Source of the DNA: Leptospiraceae bacterium
GTDB taxonomy: Bacteria; Spirochaetota; Leptospiria; Leptospirales; Leptospiraceae
Reading direction: 5' to 3'
Length of the DNA stretch: 64,000 bases
Assembly (NCBI GenBank): GCA_016708435.1
Contig: JADJFV010000002.1
Span: forward strand, 248,001 to 312,000
Shown here: positions 8,388 through 16,548 of the stretch, piece by piece
Layout: each line of letters begins with the position of its first letter
Position numbering within the stretch: the stretch's first letter is position 1
Notes under the pieces: generated by a model
Seen by the model: the letters and a program-made list of their open reading frames with translations, nothing else
What the model was told of the DNA's origin: nothing
The model's database searches: none
Position numbers and translations under genes: made by a program

Positions 8388-8636
8388 TTACTTTTTTTTA
8401 CAAAAAGACAAATCTACTACCTGTTTGCCGCCACCTACAAGCCCATCCTCCACTTTGCACTGATCTCTCGAAACCATTTCATAAGACTGACAACATTTAA
8501 TCATCCTAGCTCCATAGCCAAAAGTCTCACAACATACTTTCTCTGTATTATTCGTCTTCGCATCTTCTTTCTTCTCCGCACACACACTCGTCGCCAAACA
8601 AAAAAGAATTATTATAAATAGGTTCATTTGTTTCAT
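8388..8636 (-). CDS. Small secreted cysteine-rich protein
   Basis: An 82-aa precursor with a signal peptide (MKQMNLFIIILFCLATSVCA) and a mature part with seven cysteines, including two CC pairs: VCCETFGYGARMIKCCQSYE, then C in SRDQCKVEDG and in LSFCKKK. The GYGA and GLVGGGKQVV segments look like a conserved small family of secreted proteins, but I cannot name it. Disulphide bonding in the periplasm is likely. It stands alone, facing the terminator of the preceding operon. Confidence 0.65.
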   Translation of the reverse strand: MKQMNLFIIILFCLATSVCAEKKEDAKTNNTEKVCCETFGYGARMIKCCQSYEMVSRDQCKVEDGLVGGGKQVVDLSFCKKK

Positions 8637-8724
8637 GCTTTTATGTTCCTCTGCCTAGGTTTTGTGTAAATGCTATTTTTAATGGGAAGTTGTATTTAAA
8701 ATCTACCAGACTATACACCAACTA

Positions 8725-8818
8725 GCAGTCCATGTTGCAGTTCTTCTTGCAGTTCAAATATACCTATAAATTTTTCTACCTATAGATGAACTGCAACTTG
8801 AACCGCAACATGGACTGC
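8725..8818. repeat. Long imperfect palindrome (32-nt arms)
   Basis: The arm at 8725-8756 begins GCAGTCCATGTTGC and ends TTGCAGTTCA; the arm at 8787-8818 is its reverse complement with only about four mismatches. TTGCAGTTC occurs twice within the left arm. The 30-nt loop contains TACCTATA twice. No U-tract follows, so this is not an ordinary terminator. Confidence 0.9.
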
Positions 8819-8906
8819 AAGGTCGTATAGAGCAAGTGTATCGAAAGGAAAATCAGATACTATTCATACTAGCAGAGCAAATTATTTCCGTTCTTTGTCA
8901 GATAGA

Positions 8907-8929
8907 CCCCCGACAGAAAATATCGGGGG
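8907..8929. repeat. Dispersed GACCCCCGA/TCGGGGGTGACA hairpin, half copy
   Basis: CCCCCGA at 8907-8913 pairs with TCGGGGG at 8923-8929, flanked by GA and TGACA. The same hairpin forms the right half of the 70-bp element at 63629-63698. The rest of the gap 8637-9118 outside the two palindromes shows no gene I can support. Confidence 0.8.
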
Positions 8930-9118
8930 TGACAGGAGTAAGCCTCTCTAAATCAAACTCACAATTACGCACTAGCGACAAAAACCTGCTGAACTGCGTA
9001 ATTATTGTAAAAATTTATTTTACGCAAAAATAAATTAATTGAGCGTAATCTAAAAAGAAACGAAGTTTTGATAAATCCTCATTCCCAAAAAGGAATAAAG
9101 TGAGGTAAGGAAATAGTC

Positions 9119-9679
9119 ATGGCAAAACTTAAAAATGAAATTCATGGAAGTGTAAGAGGTAAATTGGGAGACTTGGTTTTTTATGAGTCAAATGGAGAGA
9201 CTTGTATCAGAAGTCTACCAGTTAGTTTTAAAGATAGAAAAAGCGAAAAGCAAATTTTGCAGAGAAAGAAATTACAAACCGTAGGAAAACTATACTCAAT
9301 CTTTCGACCTGCTTTGCGATTTGAAATTACGAAGAAATATACAAGTCAATCGAGTCTATTTTCAAAAGAGAATTGGAAAAATATTTTAGTTACAAACGAT
9401 AGCGTCAGCGTTGACTACAAGCAGTTAATCCTAAGTAACCAGTTAGAGATAAATCTTCTCAACTTAAACGTTAGTAGAAATGCAAACCAAGTTTTATTCG
9501 AATGGCAAGCGGATTATCTACTCGATGACTCTTTTCATGTCCTCTGTGCAGTCTATTGTAGCGGCATATCACAAGTATACGTAAGTGATGTTCCCCGAAA
9601 TTCTTTGTCCGCAAGTGTATATATTCCAATGGATGCTGGCGAAATCTTTACTTATGCATTTACTCATAGAAACAGATAA
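9119..9679 (+). CDS. DUF6266-like protein
   Basis: A 186-aa protein. The first ~65 residues, GSVRGKLGDLVFYESNGE, CIRSLPVSFKDRKSEKQ and LQRKKLQTVGKLYSIFRPAL, follow the pattern of DUF6266: a Gly-rich start with K(L/V)G-(D/N), then Rs.P, then a KQ..QR helix. That family is known mainly from Bacteroidetes and its function is unknown. The remainder looks beta-rich. AAGG lies about 10 nt before the ATG. There is no signal peptide or membrane segment. The family link rests on motif resemblance only. Confidence 0.6.
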   Translation: MAKLKNEIHGSVRGKLGDLVFYESNGETCIRSLPVSFKDRKSEKQILQRKKLQTVGKLYSIFRPALRFEITKKYTSQSSLFSKENWKNILVTNDSVSVDYKQLILSNQLEINLLNLNVSRNANQVLFEWQADYLLDDSFHVLCAVYCSGISQVYVSDVPRNSLSASVYIPMDAGEIFTYAFTHRNR

Positions 9680-9718
9680 CAAAGGCTCTATCAAAACACA
9701 AAGGACCTAAAAGAAACC

Positions 9719-10099
9719 TTATAGTCTTTTTTCGATAATCTGAAATGGAATTGTAATTCCTTCTCTGAATTCTTCGGCGACCTCTTCCATTTCATCATTG
9801 TCAGGTTCATAATACCAATGAATGGAAATGTCTTTTCCCTTTTTGTAAGTTTTCTCTAATAACTCCAAGAAATGACTAATCCGACCAGAGGCTGCTGTAT
9901 TAAAATACTGCAAATGGATTGAGACAATGCATTTATAATGCAGGTTCGAAAGGTATCGTTGCAACCAATCGAATATGGGATTAAAAAACTTATCCACATC
10001 TTCTGGATATATGTCACCACTCATGGACAGAGTGTTTAGCTTTGCATCAAAATCAATTCGAGGCGTTGTTTTAGTTTTTTCTATCTTTAAATTTTCCAT
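9719..10099 (-). CDS. SiaC-family (DUF1987) regulatory phosphoprotein
   Basis: A 126-aa protein matching the SiaC/DUF1987 pattern: TPRIDFDAKLNTLSMSGDIYPED, a central FNTAASGRISHFLELLEKTY, and ISIHWYYEPDNDEMEEVAEEF. In Pseudomonas SiaC is phosphorylated by SiaB on a threonine in the NT(S/A)(S/A) turn, dephosphorylated by the PP2C protein SiaA, and controls a diguanylate cyclase. The equivalent Thr of NTAASG is present here. No siaB or siaD lies nearby; a SpoIIE/PP2C phosphatase is encoded at 21220. A role as a phospho-switch is inferred from the family. Confidence 0.8.
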   Translation of the reverse strand: MENLKIEKTKTTPRIDFDAKLNTLSMSGDIYPEDVDKFFNPIFDWLQRYLSNLHYKCIVSIHLQYFNTAASGRISHFLELLEKTYKKGKDISIHWYYEPDNDEMEEVAEEFREGITIPFQIIEKRL

Positions 10100-10146
10100 T
10101 TTAAAAAACGATTGGTTATTGGTAAAAAAGAAGCAAGAAAAAAATC

Positions 10147-10569
10147 CTAGACTATTCTTTTTAGAAGGAAATACCTTGTGTAATTTTCTGGGAAATTTTC
10201 TATCTTTCCAAAAACTTCGAAGCCTAATTTCTCGTAAAATTCAGGAGCCTGAAAGCTAAACGTATCCAAATAAATCAAAGTGCAGCTAGATTCACGAGCA
10301 AGCTCTTCCGCCTTTCTGATAAGTGCAGTTCCCAATCCTGTTTTACGCAAAGGCTCACTTACCCATACAAGATCAATATGCAATCCCCTATAATACATCT
10401 CCCCTAATACACCGCCGATAATCTCTTCCCCTTCCCTAGCAATAATACCAAAGGGAAATTTTTCTTCCATCACCGGATTAGAAAGTTGCGAAAGCCCGTG
10501 CGTGCGAAGTTGACTCCATAAAAAGACTGTATCATTAAATTCAGGGGTCTTCGTAATTGTAATTTCCAT
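10147..10569 (-). CDS. GNAT-family N-acetyltransferase
   Basis: A 140-aa single-domain acetyltransferase. The acetyl-CoA pyrophosphate loop is RKTGLGTALIRKAEELAR (motif A, residues ~76-93), preceded by the strand HIDLVWVSEPL and followed by LIYLDTFSFQAPEFYEKLGFEVFG, the usual motif B region with the Y-x-K-x-G-F ending. The substrate cannot be told from sequence. AGGGAGAAA precedes the ATG at 10569 on the minus strand. It is 47 bp upstream of the SiaC gene on the same strand. Confidence 0.85.
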   Translation of the reverse strand: MEITITKTPEFNDTVFLWSQLRTHGLSQLSNPVMEEKFPFGIIAREGEEIIGGVLGEMYYRGLHIDLVWVSEPLRKTGLGTALIRKAEELARESSCTLIYLDTFSFQAPEFYEKLGFEVFGKIENFPENYTRYFLLKRIV

Positions 10570-10701
10570 TTTACATTTTCTCCCTTTCAGTAGAGTAAAG
10601 AAAATGCTATTATAGGAACAACAAAAAAAGAAATTCTTTCAAATGGATATTTAGATTAAAAAAACCTTGTTTCTCTTACCTAAATATTTTTTCCTTCTTG
10701 T

Positions 10702-11364
10702 ATGAGAAATTCCTTAAGGCAAAAGATGGAAAAAGAGCGAAGACAGCAAGAAAAAATTCGAGAAATCATTTCCAATCTAGCCAATCAAGTAGCAGTCTCC
10801 GATTCTGTATTTGATGCAACCATCTATCCACAGGAAATGCAGGAGTTATCAAAAACACATTGGACACCTATTCGCGTAGCAACGGAAGCAGTGCGAATGC
10901 TAGCTACCACGGAAAGAACTAGAGTCCTAGACGTAGGCTCTGGTTGTGGTAAATTTTGCTTAGTCGCTTCTCTATTGAGTAAAGGTGTTTTTGTAGGTGT
11001 AGAGATTCGCCAAAACCTTTATGAAATCGCTAATCGGAAAAAGGAAAAATTACAAGCAGATAATGTAGAATTTCTGCTCGGAGATATGTCAGAACTCAAT
11101 TGGTCTAAGTTTGATGCATTTTATCTTTACAATCCATTTTACGAAAATGTCGCAACCTACAATCTAATCGACAATGCAATTCCACTCACAAAGGAGCATT
11201 TCTCTCGCTATACCGCCACCGTCACCGCTCAATTACGAAAGTGTAAAGTAAATACTCGTGTCGTAACCTACCACGGATTTGGTGGGGATATGCCCAATGA
11301 TTATTTCTGTGAAGAAACCAAAAAAATCGGCTCCGGTGAATTGAATCTTTGGATTAAGCAATAA
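10702..11364 (+). CDS. SAM-dependent methyltransferase
   Basis: A 220-aa class I methyltransferase. Motif I is VLDVGSGCGKFCLVASLL, motif II acidic end is FVGVEIRQNLYEIA, and NVEFLLGDMSEL with FDAFYLYNPFYEN fits motifs III-IV; the NPFYE tetrad resembles the NPPY-type site of N-methyltransferases but is altered. An N-terminal ~45-residue charged helix precedes the domain. The target is unknown. No good ribosome-binding site is seen before the ATG. The gene runs tail-to-tail into tpx with no gap. Confidence 0.8.
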   Translation: MRNSLRQKMEKERRQQEKIREIISNLANQVAVSDSVFDATIYPQEMQELSKTHWTPIRVATEAVRMLATTERTRVLDVGSGCGKFCLVASLLSKGVFVGVEIRQNLYEIANRKKEKLQADNVEFLLGDMSELNWSKFDAFYLYNPFYENVATYNLIDNAIPLTKEHFSRYTATVTAQLRKCKVNTRVVTYHGFGGDMPNDYFCEETKKIGSGELNLWIKQ

Positions 11365-11865
11365 TTAAGCAAGTTTTTCTAGTGCTTTTGCGTAGTTTGG
11401 TTCTTGGGCGATTTCGGGAACTTGTTCGGTATATACCACTTTGCCGCTTTCATCTACAATTACAACCGCGCGTGAGAATACTCCAGCTAAAGGTCCGTCC
11501 GAAATACGAACGCCGTATTTTTCTCCGAACTCATGATTACGAAGCTCGGAAACAGGGATAACATCTTTTAGCCCCTCAGCTCCACAAAAACGATTCAAAG
11601 CAAACGGCATATCAGTAGAAACACAAAGCACTACTGTATTTGCGAATTTACTTGCCTCTGCGTTAAACTTGCGAACAGATGTTGCACAAACGGGAGTATC
11701 AATGCTTGGGAAAATATTTAATACGACTTTTTTTCCTGCAAAGTCTTTGTTGGTTACATCGCTCAAATCTGTTTTGGTTAAAGTAAATGTTGGTGCAGTA
11801 TCCCCTACTTTTGGAAGATTGCCCACTGTATGAATTGAATTGCCTTTTAATGTTATATCAGCCAT
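11365..11865 (-). CDS. tpx: Thiol peroxidase
   Basis: A 166-aa 2-Cys peroxiredoxin of the Tpx class, which reduces hydroperoxides using thioredoxin. PSIDTPVCATSVRKFNAEA holds the peroxidatic cysteine (about residue 60) and NRFCGAEGLKDVIPVS the resolving cysteine (about residue 94). VGDTAPTFTLT and GVFSRAVVIVDESGKVVY are typical. Length matches the family. GAAAGGAAC precedes the start on the minus strand. It stops at the base after the stop of the convergent methyltransferase gene. Confidence 0.95.
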   Translation of the reverse strand: MADITLKGNSIHTVGNLPKVGDTAPTFTLTKTDLSDVTNKDFAGKKVVLNIFPSIDTPVCATSVRKFNAEASKFANTVVLCVSTDMPFALNRFCGAEGLKDVIPVSELRNHEFGEKYGVRISDGPLAGVFSRAVVIVDESGKVVYTEQVPEIAQEPNYAKALEKLA

Positions 11866-11924
11866 TTTTGTTCCTTTCTGAAAGAATATATCTATTAGAT
11901 TCTTTTTATCCTCACAAGAATTCG

Positions 11925-12674
11925 TTATTCTACGATTGTATATCTTTTTTTTACAAATTTTGCAGGAAAGGCATCATAGTGCCACCATTCATTTGGTCTT
12001 TGCTCAAACCCAGCTTGCAATAGTATATTTCTTAAAAATTTACGATTTGCGAATTGCGAAGGAATGAGTTTTCCTTTTTTTAGAAATGCGTCTTCTAGAG
12101 TTGGCTCCGACAAGGATGTAAAATCATCAAACAGAGTTCCCATATCTAACTCTTTTCCATTTTCATCAAGCAAGGATAAATCGAGTGCAAAACCAAAGTT
12201 ATGAATTGATCCTTTCTCTGGATTTGCCACATAAGGCTCTTTTGAAGTTCCTTTTACTTTTTCCCAAAGCTTGTATTGGATAGACCTCGGACGAAGGCAA
12301 TCATACAAAATAAATCTCCGCCTTGACTTTGACTCCTTTAGCAACTGAATCGCTTTTTGGAATTTTACAAATGCATCTTTGTGCAGGTAACAAGAATTAA
12401 ACTCTCCGTAGAGATTCTCTTTCATAAAATTATCCACACTTGCGTATTTCAAAAGAATTTTGACTTCCGAAGATTCTTCCAGTTTTACAAACTCCGTTCT
12501 AGAGCCCAAAGCCTCCCCTACTCCAGCTTGGGAAAAAAGATTACCACCGATGGACATCGATAAGAAAACGGTAAAAAATGATATGACCTCAATCCAAATT
12601 GAAAATAATCTTTTATAATAGTATCTTTCCCTTCGACCCAGCTCAGGGCAAGTATCGGTGACCTCGGTGTCCAT
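11925..12674 (-). CDS. M15 family D-Ala-D-Ala dipeptidase (DdpX/VanX-like)
   Basis: The catalytic part is clear: FILYDCLRPRSIQYKLWE with the conserved arginine, SIHNFGFALDLSL giving the SxHxxGxAxD zinc ligands His and Asp, and NEWWHYDAF with the catalytic Glu and zinc His. Members cleave D-Ala-D-Ala in wall recycling or glycopeptide resistance. The N-terminus is uncertain: the reading frame from the ATG at 12674 runs through a dispersed inverted repeat (12536-12688), and the hydrophobic stretch LFSIWIEVISFFTVFLSMSI that looks like an export signal is encoded inside it. A later ATG (MSIGG) is possible. Confidence 0.8.
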   Translation of the reverse strand: MDTEVTDTCPELGRRERYYYKRLFSIWIEVISFFTVFLSMSIGGNLFSQAGVGEALGSRTEFVKLEESSEVKILLKYASVDNFMKENLYGEFNSCYLHKDAFVKFQKAIQLLKESKSRRRFILYDCLRPRSIQYKLWEKVKGTSKEPYVANPEKGSIHNFGFALDLSLLDENGKELDMGTLFDDFTSLSEPTLEDAFLKKGKLIPSQFANRKFLRNILLQAGFEQRPNEWWHYDAFPAKFVKKRYTIVE

Positions 12675-12688
12675 CGGTGGTAATCTTT
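12536..12688. repeat. Dispersed inverted repeat across the dipeptidase gene start
   Basis: The 25-nt arm at 12536-12560 (containing TTACCACCGATGGACATCGA) is mirrored at 12664-12688 with one mismatch. A third, diverged copy (CGGTGTGCATTGGTGGTAAT) lies at 14752-14775. About 100 bp separate the arms. Confidence 0.9.
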
Positions 12689-12692
12689 GAAA

Positions 12693-13301
12693 TTACGACA
12701 TTCCATTTGCGAATGCTTTGTAGTCAGGAATTCCAGAATTGCGAACGAGTGCCAGTGCATCGGCGTAGGAATATAAAAGACTTAGGGCATAGGGAATACG
12801 CTTTCGCAGATAGGTATCTTCGTCTAAAGGATTTTCAGGATTTGGGTTTAACACTTGTTTTGCGTTACGAACGATGATATGCTCTGGCATATAACAGATT
12901 TGGGTATTTTTGTAGCTACTCGCTCTTAGCTCCGAAACAGGGTAGGCACCACCGCGAGCAGCAGAGACAGTAACAATTAAACCGGGTTTATGTGCAAGTT
13001 CTTGTTTAGAGCAAAGTAAAAAGAAGTTTTTTAAAGCAGGTGCCGCCATTCCTCCGTATTCGGGGGAAACGATAATAATTCCATCAGAAGATTTGAGTTC
13101 TTCTGAATACGGACTCCACAGTTTCTTCCAGTCTTCGTCACCAGACCAAACGGATTCTTCCCAGAGAGGTATACCCGCTGTTCCTAGATTTAAAATATAG
13201 GTTTCTTTCTTTTCTGACTGAATTAAGTTTGATAAGTAAGAGCTGACTTTTAAAGATTCTGAATCTTTTCTATGACTTCCACAAATAATCGCAATTTTCA
13301 A
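12693..13301 (-). CDS. NADPH-dependent FMN reductase family protein
   Basis: A 202-aa flavodoxin-fold protein (PF03358). MKIAIICGSHRKDSESLKVSSYL is the FMN phosphate loop and SPEYGGMAAPALKNFF the second flavin motif with the typical P-E-Y-(G/N)-G. It would reduce free flavin, quinones or other small acceptors with NAD(P)H; the substrate is unknown. AAAAGGAGG precedes the start on the minus strand. The dipeptidase gene follows it after 18 bp. Confidence 0.88.
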   Translation of the reverse strand: MKIAIICGSHRKDSESLKVSSYLSNLIQSEKKETYILNLGTAGIPLWEESVWSGDEDWKKLWSPYSEELKSSDGIIIVSPEYGGMAAPALKNFFLLCSKQELAHKPGLIVTVSAARGGAYPVSELRASSYKNTQICYMPEHIIVRNAKQVLNPNPENPLDEDTYLRKRIPYALSLLYSYADALALVRNSGIPDYKAFANGMS

Positions 13302-13427
13302 GTGAAGCCTCCTTTTACAGAAAGTATTTTAATGTATGCTTACTTGAAAAGTTATTTATCCCCCTACTCCACCAAAAAATTTCCGTGACTCAGAGACTCT
13401 GTGGCAAATAATAATCAGTAGCTATGC

Positions 13428-14069
13428 TTATCTTTTCCTTTTTTGGACGACTGACTTTATTTTTGTCTTAGATTTAGATTTCCTTTTGCGGATCATTCCA
13501 TCTTGGGCTTCTAGTTTACTCAAAGAAGAAACCGAAAGTATTTTAGGAGTAGAAACATCCTGTTGAAAGAAAGTATCTTGTAAATTTTCGTCAAACTCTA
13601 ATTCTATTGGAAATAGCTCCACAAAACTAAGATGATTGGCGATATGGATGGAATGAAATTTTTCCCAAGTTGGTTTATCCATCGTATCATAAAGTGGATG
13701 AATGGCAAAATCCTTATTGAACTTTCGAAAAGAATAGATTGCTGCTTTTAATTGGGATAAAGCAAGTCTATCATCTCCTTCAATCCTCGCTGTTTCTAAC
13801 TGTCCATTGTAGCCATCGGGCAACATATATCCTCTTTCTAAAAGCTTGGATAGTAGATATTTACCAACCGTCTTACGTAAGAATGGACTGTAGGTATAAG
13901 GAAATCCAGTCATGGAAAATTCTATATGGTCAGTGCAATGCTTTAGAATCTGGTAGTAAGACCATACACCGGTTGTTTCTACAAATTGCGTTCTTTCTAA
14001 AACTTCAATTTGCTCTAAAACCTGAACAAAATCAGTGAAAACATACTTTCTTGCATTGATGGTTATCAT
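13428..14069 (-). CDS. DUF1569/DinB-like four-helix protein
   Basis: A 213-aa protein whose first ~165 residues fit DUF1569 of the DinB/YfiT-like fold: GVWSYYQILKHCTDHIEFSM with GFPYTYSP, and FHSIHIANHLSFVELF, which together supply the histidines that bind metal in this fold. The last ~25 residues are an Arg/Lys tail (RKRKSKSKTKIKSVVQKRKR) not usual for the family and possibly nucleic-acid binding. The biochemical role of DUF1569 is unknown. Confidence 0.75.
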   Translation of the reverse strand: MITINARKYVFTDFVQVLEQIEVLERTQFVETTGVWSYYQILKHCTDHIEFSMTGFPYTYSPFLRKTVGKYLLSKLLERGYMLPDGYNGQLETARIEGDDRLALSQLKAAIYSFRKFNKDFAIHPLYDTMDKPTWEKFHSIHIANHLSFVELFPIELEFDENLQDTFFQQDVSTPKILSVSSLSKLEAQDGMIRKRKSKSKTKIKSVVQKRKR

Positions 14070-14784
14070 TTTGAGCCTACCCGTAAAGAAATCGAATAGG
14101 TTTCAGATTATTTTTTATTTGGCAAGCAAAATATTGTTCAGATTAAGAATAAAATGGCAATAAGATAAGAATGAGGGAAAAAGGATTTCACCACGAAGTG
14201 CACGAAAAACGCGAAGAAAAGACTAGTTTTGATAAACTCCTCCAAAGTTCTAAAAAAGCTCAATTTGTTTTGGAATTTCTATTTGATTAAATTCAATCCA
14301 TAGAGGATAATAATAATTACCCTCTATTTGATTTTAAAATCTGCTTACCTATATATAGCGCCTATCGCATTCAAAGATATTAATCCTGTTAATCTTGTAA
14401 ATCCTGTCAAAAAAATCTTCTTTAACAAGAATCAATTTAGCTGATTAATATACTCAAGTCAGAGTGTTTTTCAGTGCGTGTGGACAGGCTCACCAACCAA
14501 GGTTCTCAAATCCATGACCTTATTGTTTAAGTCACCCTTCGAGTGCCTCAGGGTGACAATTTACCAACAAGTCAAACAATTATTCAGTAACTAAGTCCTA
14601 AAGCAAATTTATTTGTGTAGTTTATTTTAGACAGGATTTACAAGATTTACAGGATGATATGTTTTATCATGTTAATCCTGTCAGAAATTTCTTTCAGTAT
14701 TTATATTCTTACAAATAATTATGCTTCACCACTTACCTATCGTATCTTTCATCGGTGTGCATTGGTGGTAATCTTGAATAATTT
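14070..14784. repeat. Gene-free region packed with dispersed repeats
   Basis: No gene is supported in these ~715 bases. It holds a degenerate CACGAAG-type repeat (about 14189-14220). A 26-nt repeat at 14383-14408 is built from three 9-mers of the type AATCCTGTT; its inverted copy, with one mismatch, is at 14630-14655. A hairpin GTCACCCT/AGGGTGAC lies at 14531-14557. GACAGGATT at 14630-14638 pairs with AATCCTGTC at 14674-14682. A third copy of the GGTGGTAATC repeat is at 14752-14775. Confidence 0.8.
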
Positions 14785-15489
14785 CTATATCTCAATTCCG
14801 TATTTTTTCGCTATCGGCTTAATTTCCCGTAAGAATGCTTCTCTTTGTTTTGCACTGATTCCTTTTAGATTAATTGAAAGTTTTTCTTTTTTAACAGAGG
14901 GTGAAATCATTTCATCCCCCCTACCCTCTTTAAATTTCAATAATCTTTCTAGATTCTTAACAGAAGGTTCATTTCCCTGTCCTAGAAATTCAGTTACATG
15001 CTTAACGTCTAATCTTGCAATGGAACTGAGTTGCTTAACATAGCGCTCTGTATATCCTAGAATATCACCCACTTCTAAAGCTGTTTTCTTTCTTTCTTTG
15101 CGAAGATACTGAATTGCTTTGCCTACTTCCCAGGGATTTAGACTTTTCCTTTTTTCATTTTCTGCCAGTGCCATTTCATAGCATAGTTCAGGATTTGCTT
15201 CTGTAATGATGGCAGGAATTTCCTTCCATCCCAATCTTTCCGCCGCATGAAACCTTCTCTCACCGGCTACGATCATATACTTGGAATTATTTCTTCTTAC
15301 AACGATAGGCTCAATTAAGCCCATGCGTTTCATGGAGTCCACTAAATCATCTACATTGTTCTTTCCAAATTGTCTGGGTTGATTCGGACTCGGTTCAATG
15401 TCTTTCAAACTAATTGTCTCGGTAGATTTAGTTTTTCCTTCATAGGCGGAGATTAAGTCTAGTGTAGAAAAATCATTTTTCTTTGACAT
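14785..15489 (-). CDS. parB: ParB/Spo0J-type partition protein (first parAB pair)
   Basis: A 234-aa ParB family protein. The N-terminal nuclease-like/CTP-binding domain has SPNQPRQFGKNNVDDLVDSM, LIEPIVVRR and the GERRFHAAERLGW motif (box II). The helix-turn-helix part follows (ALAENEKRKSLNPWEVGKAI, EVGDILGYTERYVKQLSSI). The C-terminal region is short. Its start overlaps the end of parA by 17 bp, so the pair is translationally coupled. Within this coding sequence GTGAAATCATTTCA (14901-14914) repeats the core of the palindrome upstream of parA, a candidate second binding site. Confidence 0.9.
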   Translation of the reverse strand: MSKKNDFSTLDLISAYEGKTKSTETISLKDIEPSPNQPRQFGKNNVDDLVDSMKRMGLIEPIVVRRNNSKYMIVAGERRFHAAERLGWKEIPAIITEANPELCYEMALAENEKRKSLNPWEVGKAIQYLRKERKKTALEVGDILGYTERYVKQLSSIARLDVKHVTEFLGQGNEPSVKNLERLLKFKEGRGDEMISPSVKKEKLSINLKGISAKQREAFLREIKPIAKKYGIEI

Positions 15490-16408
15490 TTATTTTGCTC
15501 CTTACTTCTTTTGCTAATTCTAGAAAAGAATTATACGTATCTTTATCGCAAGCACCGAGCATCTTACGTTTTGCCTGTGCCTGCGGAATACTTTCCTTTC
15601 TGTATATATTTGTTTTAAATACAGGAAAGTATTTTTTAACTGTTTCAGACAATCCTGACAAAGCTCGGTTCCCTTCAAATTGATTGAATACTGCACCGAG
15701 TAATTTTAATTTTGGATTTACTTTTTGCTGAATCTTCTGAATGGTTTCATGTAAATCTTTTAAGCCCTGGACGCTAAACGCCCTAGTCTGAACTGGCACT
15801 AAGATAAAATCAGCAGCAATCAAAGCATTCTCTAAGCCAAGTCCAAGAGACGGCGGACAATCAATAATAATAAAATCATACGAAGAAAGGATTGGTAACA
15901 AAGCATCTTTTAACAATTCGAAATCGCTTCGTTCAAACGCAGTGGTAAAATTGGCTAATGATAAAGAAGAAGGCAATAAGTGTAAACTTGGATTCACTTG
16001 AATAATGACAGTCTCTACTGAAGATTTTGGATTCTTTCGATAACCTAAACAATCAAAGACTGTTCTTTCTGGCTCGTTTATAAAAAGCCGAGTTGCATTC
16101 GCCTGCGGGTCCCAATCCACCAACAATACTTTCGCATCCAAAGACAAAGCCTCGGATAAAAACAAAGAAATGGTAGTTTTTCCTTCTCCGCCTTTCTGAT
16201 TGGAAATGGCAATAATATTCGCAAGGTGAGAATTTTCTTCGGACTTTTGAAAGTATTTTTCAAGAACATCTTCGCTATAATTGCCTGTTTTTAAAACTGG
16301 AATTTTTAATTCCTTTACCTTTTTCAAAAAATCATCCAAAGAAAAACCAAACATTTTGGCTGCTTCTTTTGAACTAAGTTCAATAGCTTGTCTTTTTCTT
16401 TTAGTCAT
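15473..16408 (-). CDS. parA: ParA-type partition ATPase with N-terminal helix-turn-helix
   Basis: About 311 aa from the ATG at 16408; a TTG at 16417 is less likely. Residues ~1-60 form a MerR-like DNA-binding helix-turn-helix (ELSSKEAAKMFGFSLDDFLK), as in plasmid-type ParA proteins that repress their own operon. The ATPase has the deviant Walker A QKGGEGKTTISLFL, Walker A' LLVDWDPQANATRLF and Walker B FIIIDCPPSLGLGLENAL. A 31-bp perfect palindrome sits 57 bp upstream of the start, fitting an operator or centromere. The pair would partition a plasmid, prophage or secondary replicon. Confidence 0.9.
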   Translation of the reverse strand: MTKRKRQAIELSSKEAAKMFGFSLDDFLKKVKELKIPVLKTGNYSEDVLEKYFQKSEENSHLANIIAISNQKGGEGKTTISLFLSEALSLDAKVLLVDWDPQANATRLFINEPERTVFDCLGYRKNPKSSVETVIIQVNPSLHLLPSSLSLANFTTAFERSDFELLKDALLPILSSYDFIIIDCPPSLGLGLENALIAADFILVPVQTRAFSVQGLKDLHETIQKIQQKVNPKLKLLGAVFNQFEGNRALSGLSETVKKYFPVFKTNIYRKESIPQAQAKRKMLGACDKDTYNSFLELAKEVRSKINVKEK

Positions 16409-16464
16409 ATTACCCAATTTAATAATCGACGAAATTACAGGAAAGCAAAAACGATTAACTTCAT

Positions 16465-16495
16465 TTTTTACCGTGAAATCATTTCACGGTAAAAA
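16465..16495. promoter_or_regulatory. 31-bp palindrome upstream of parAB: candidate operator/parS
   Basis: TTTTTACCGTGAAAT, a central C, then its exact reverse complement. The half-sites CGTGAAA/TTTCACG resemble the halves of canonical parS (TTTCACGTGAAA) but in the opposite order. The inner GTGAAATCATTTCA recurs inside parB at 14901-14914. Position just upstream of parA suggests binding by ParA's HTH or by ParB. Confidence 0.65.
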
Positions 16496-16548
16496 GACAG
16501 ACTCTTTCCTTTTCAGCCTAATATTGTAAAAATTAACAAAAATGAATT

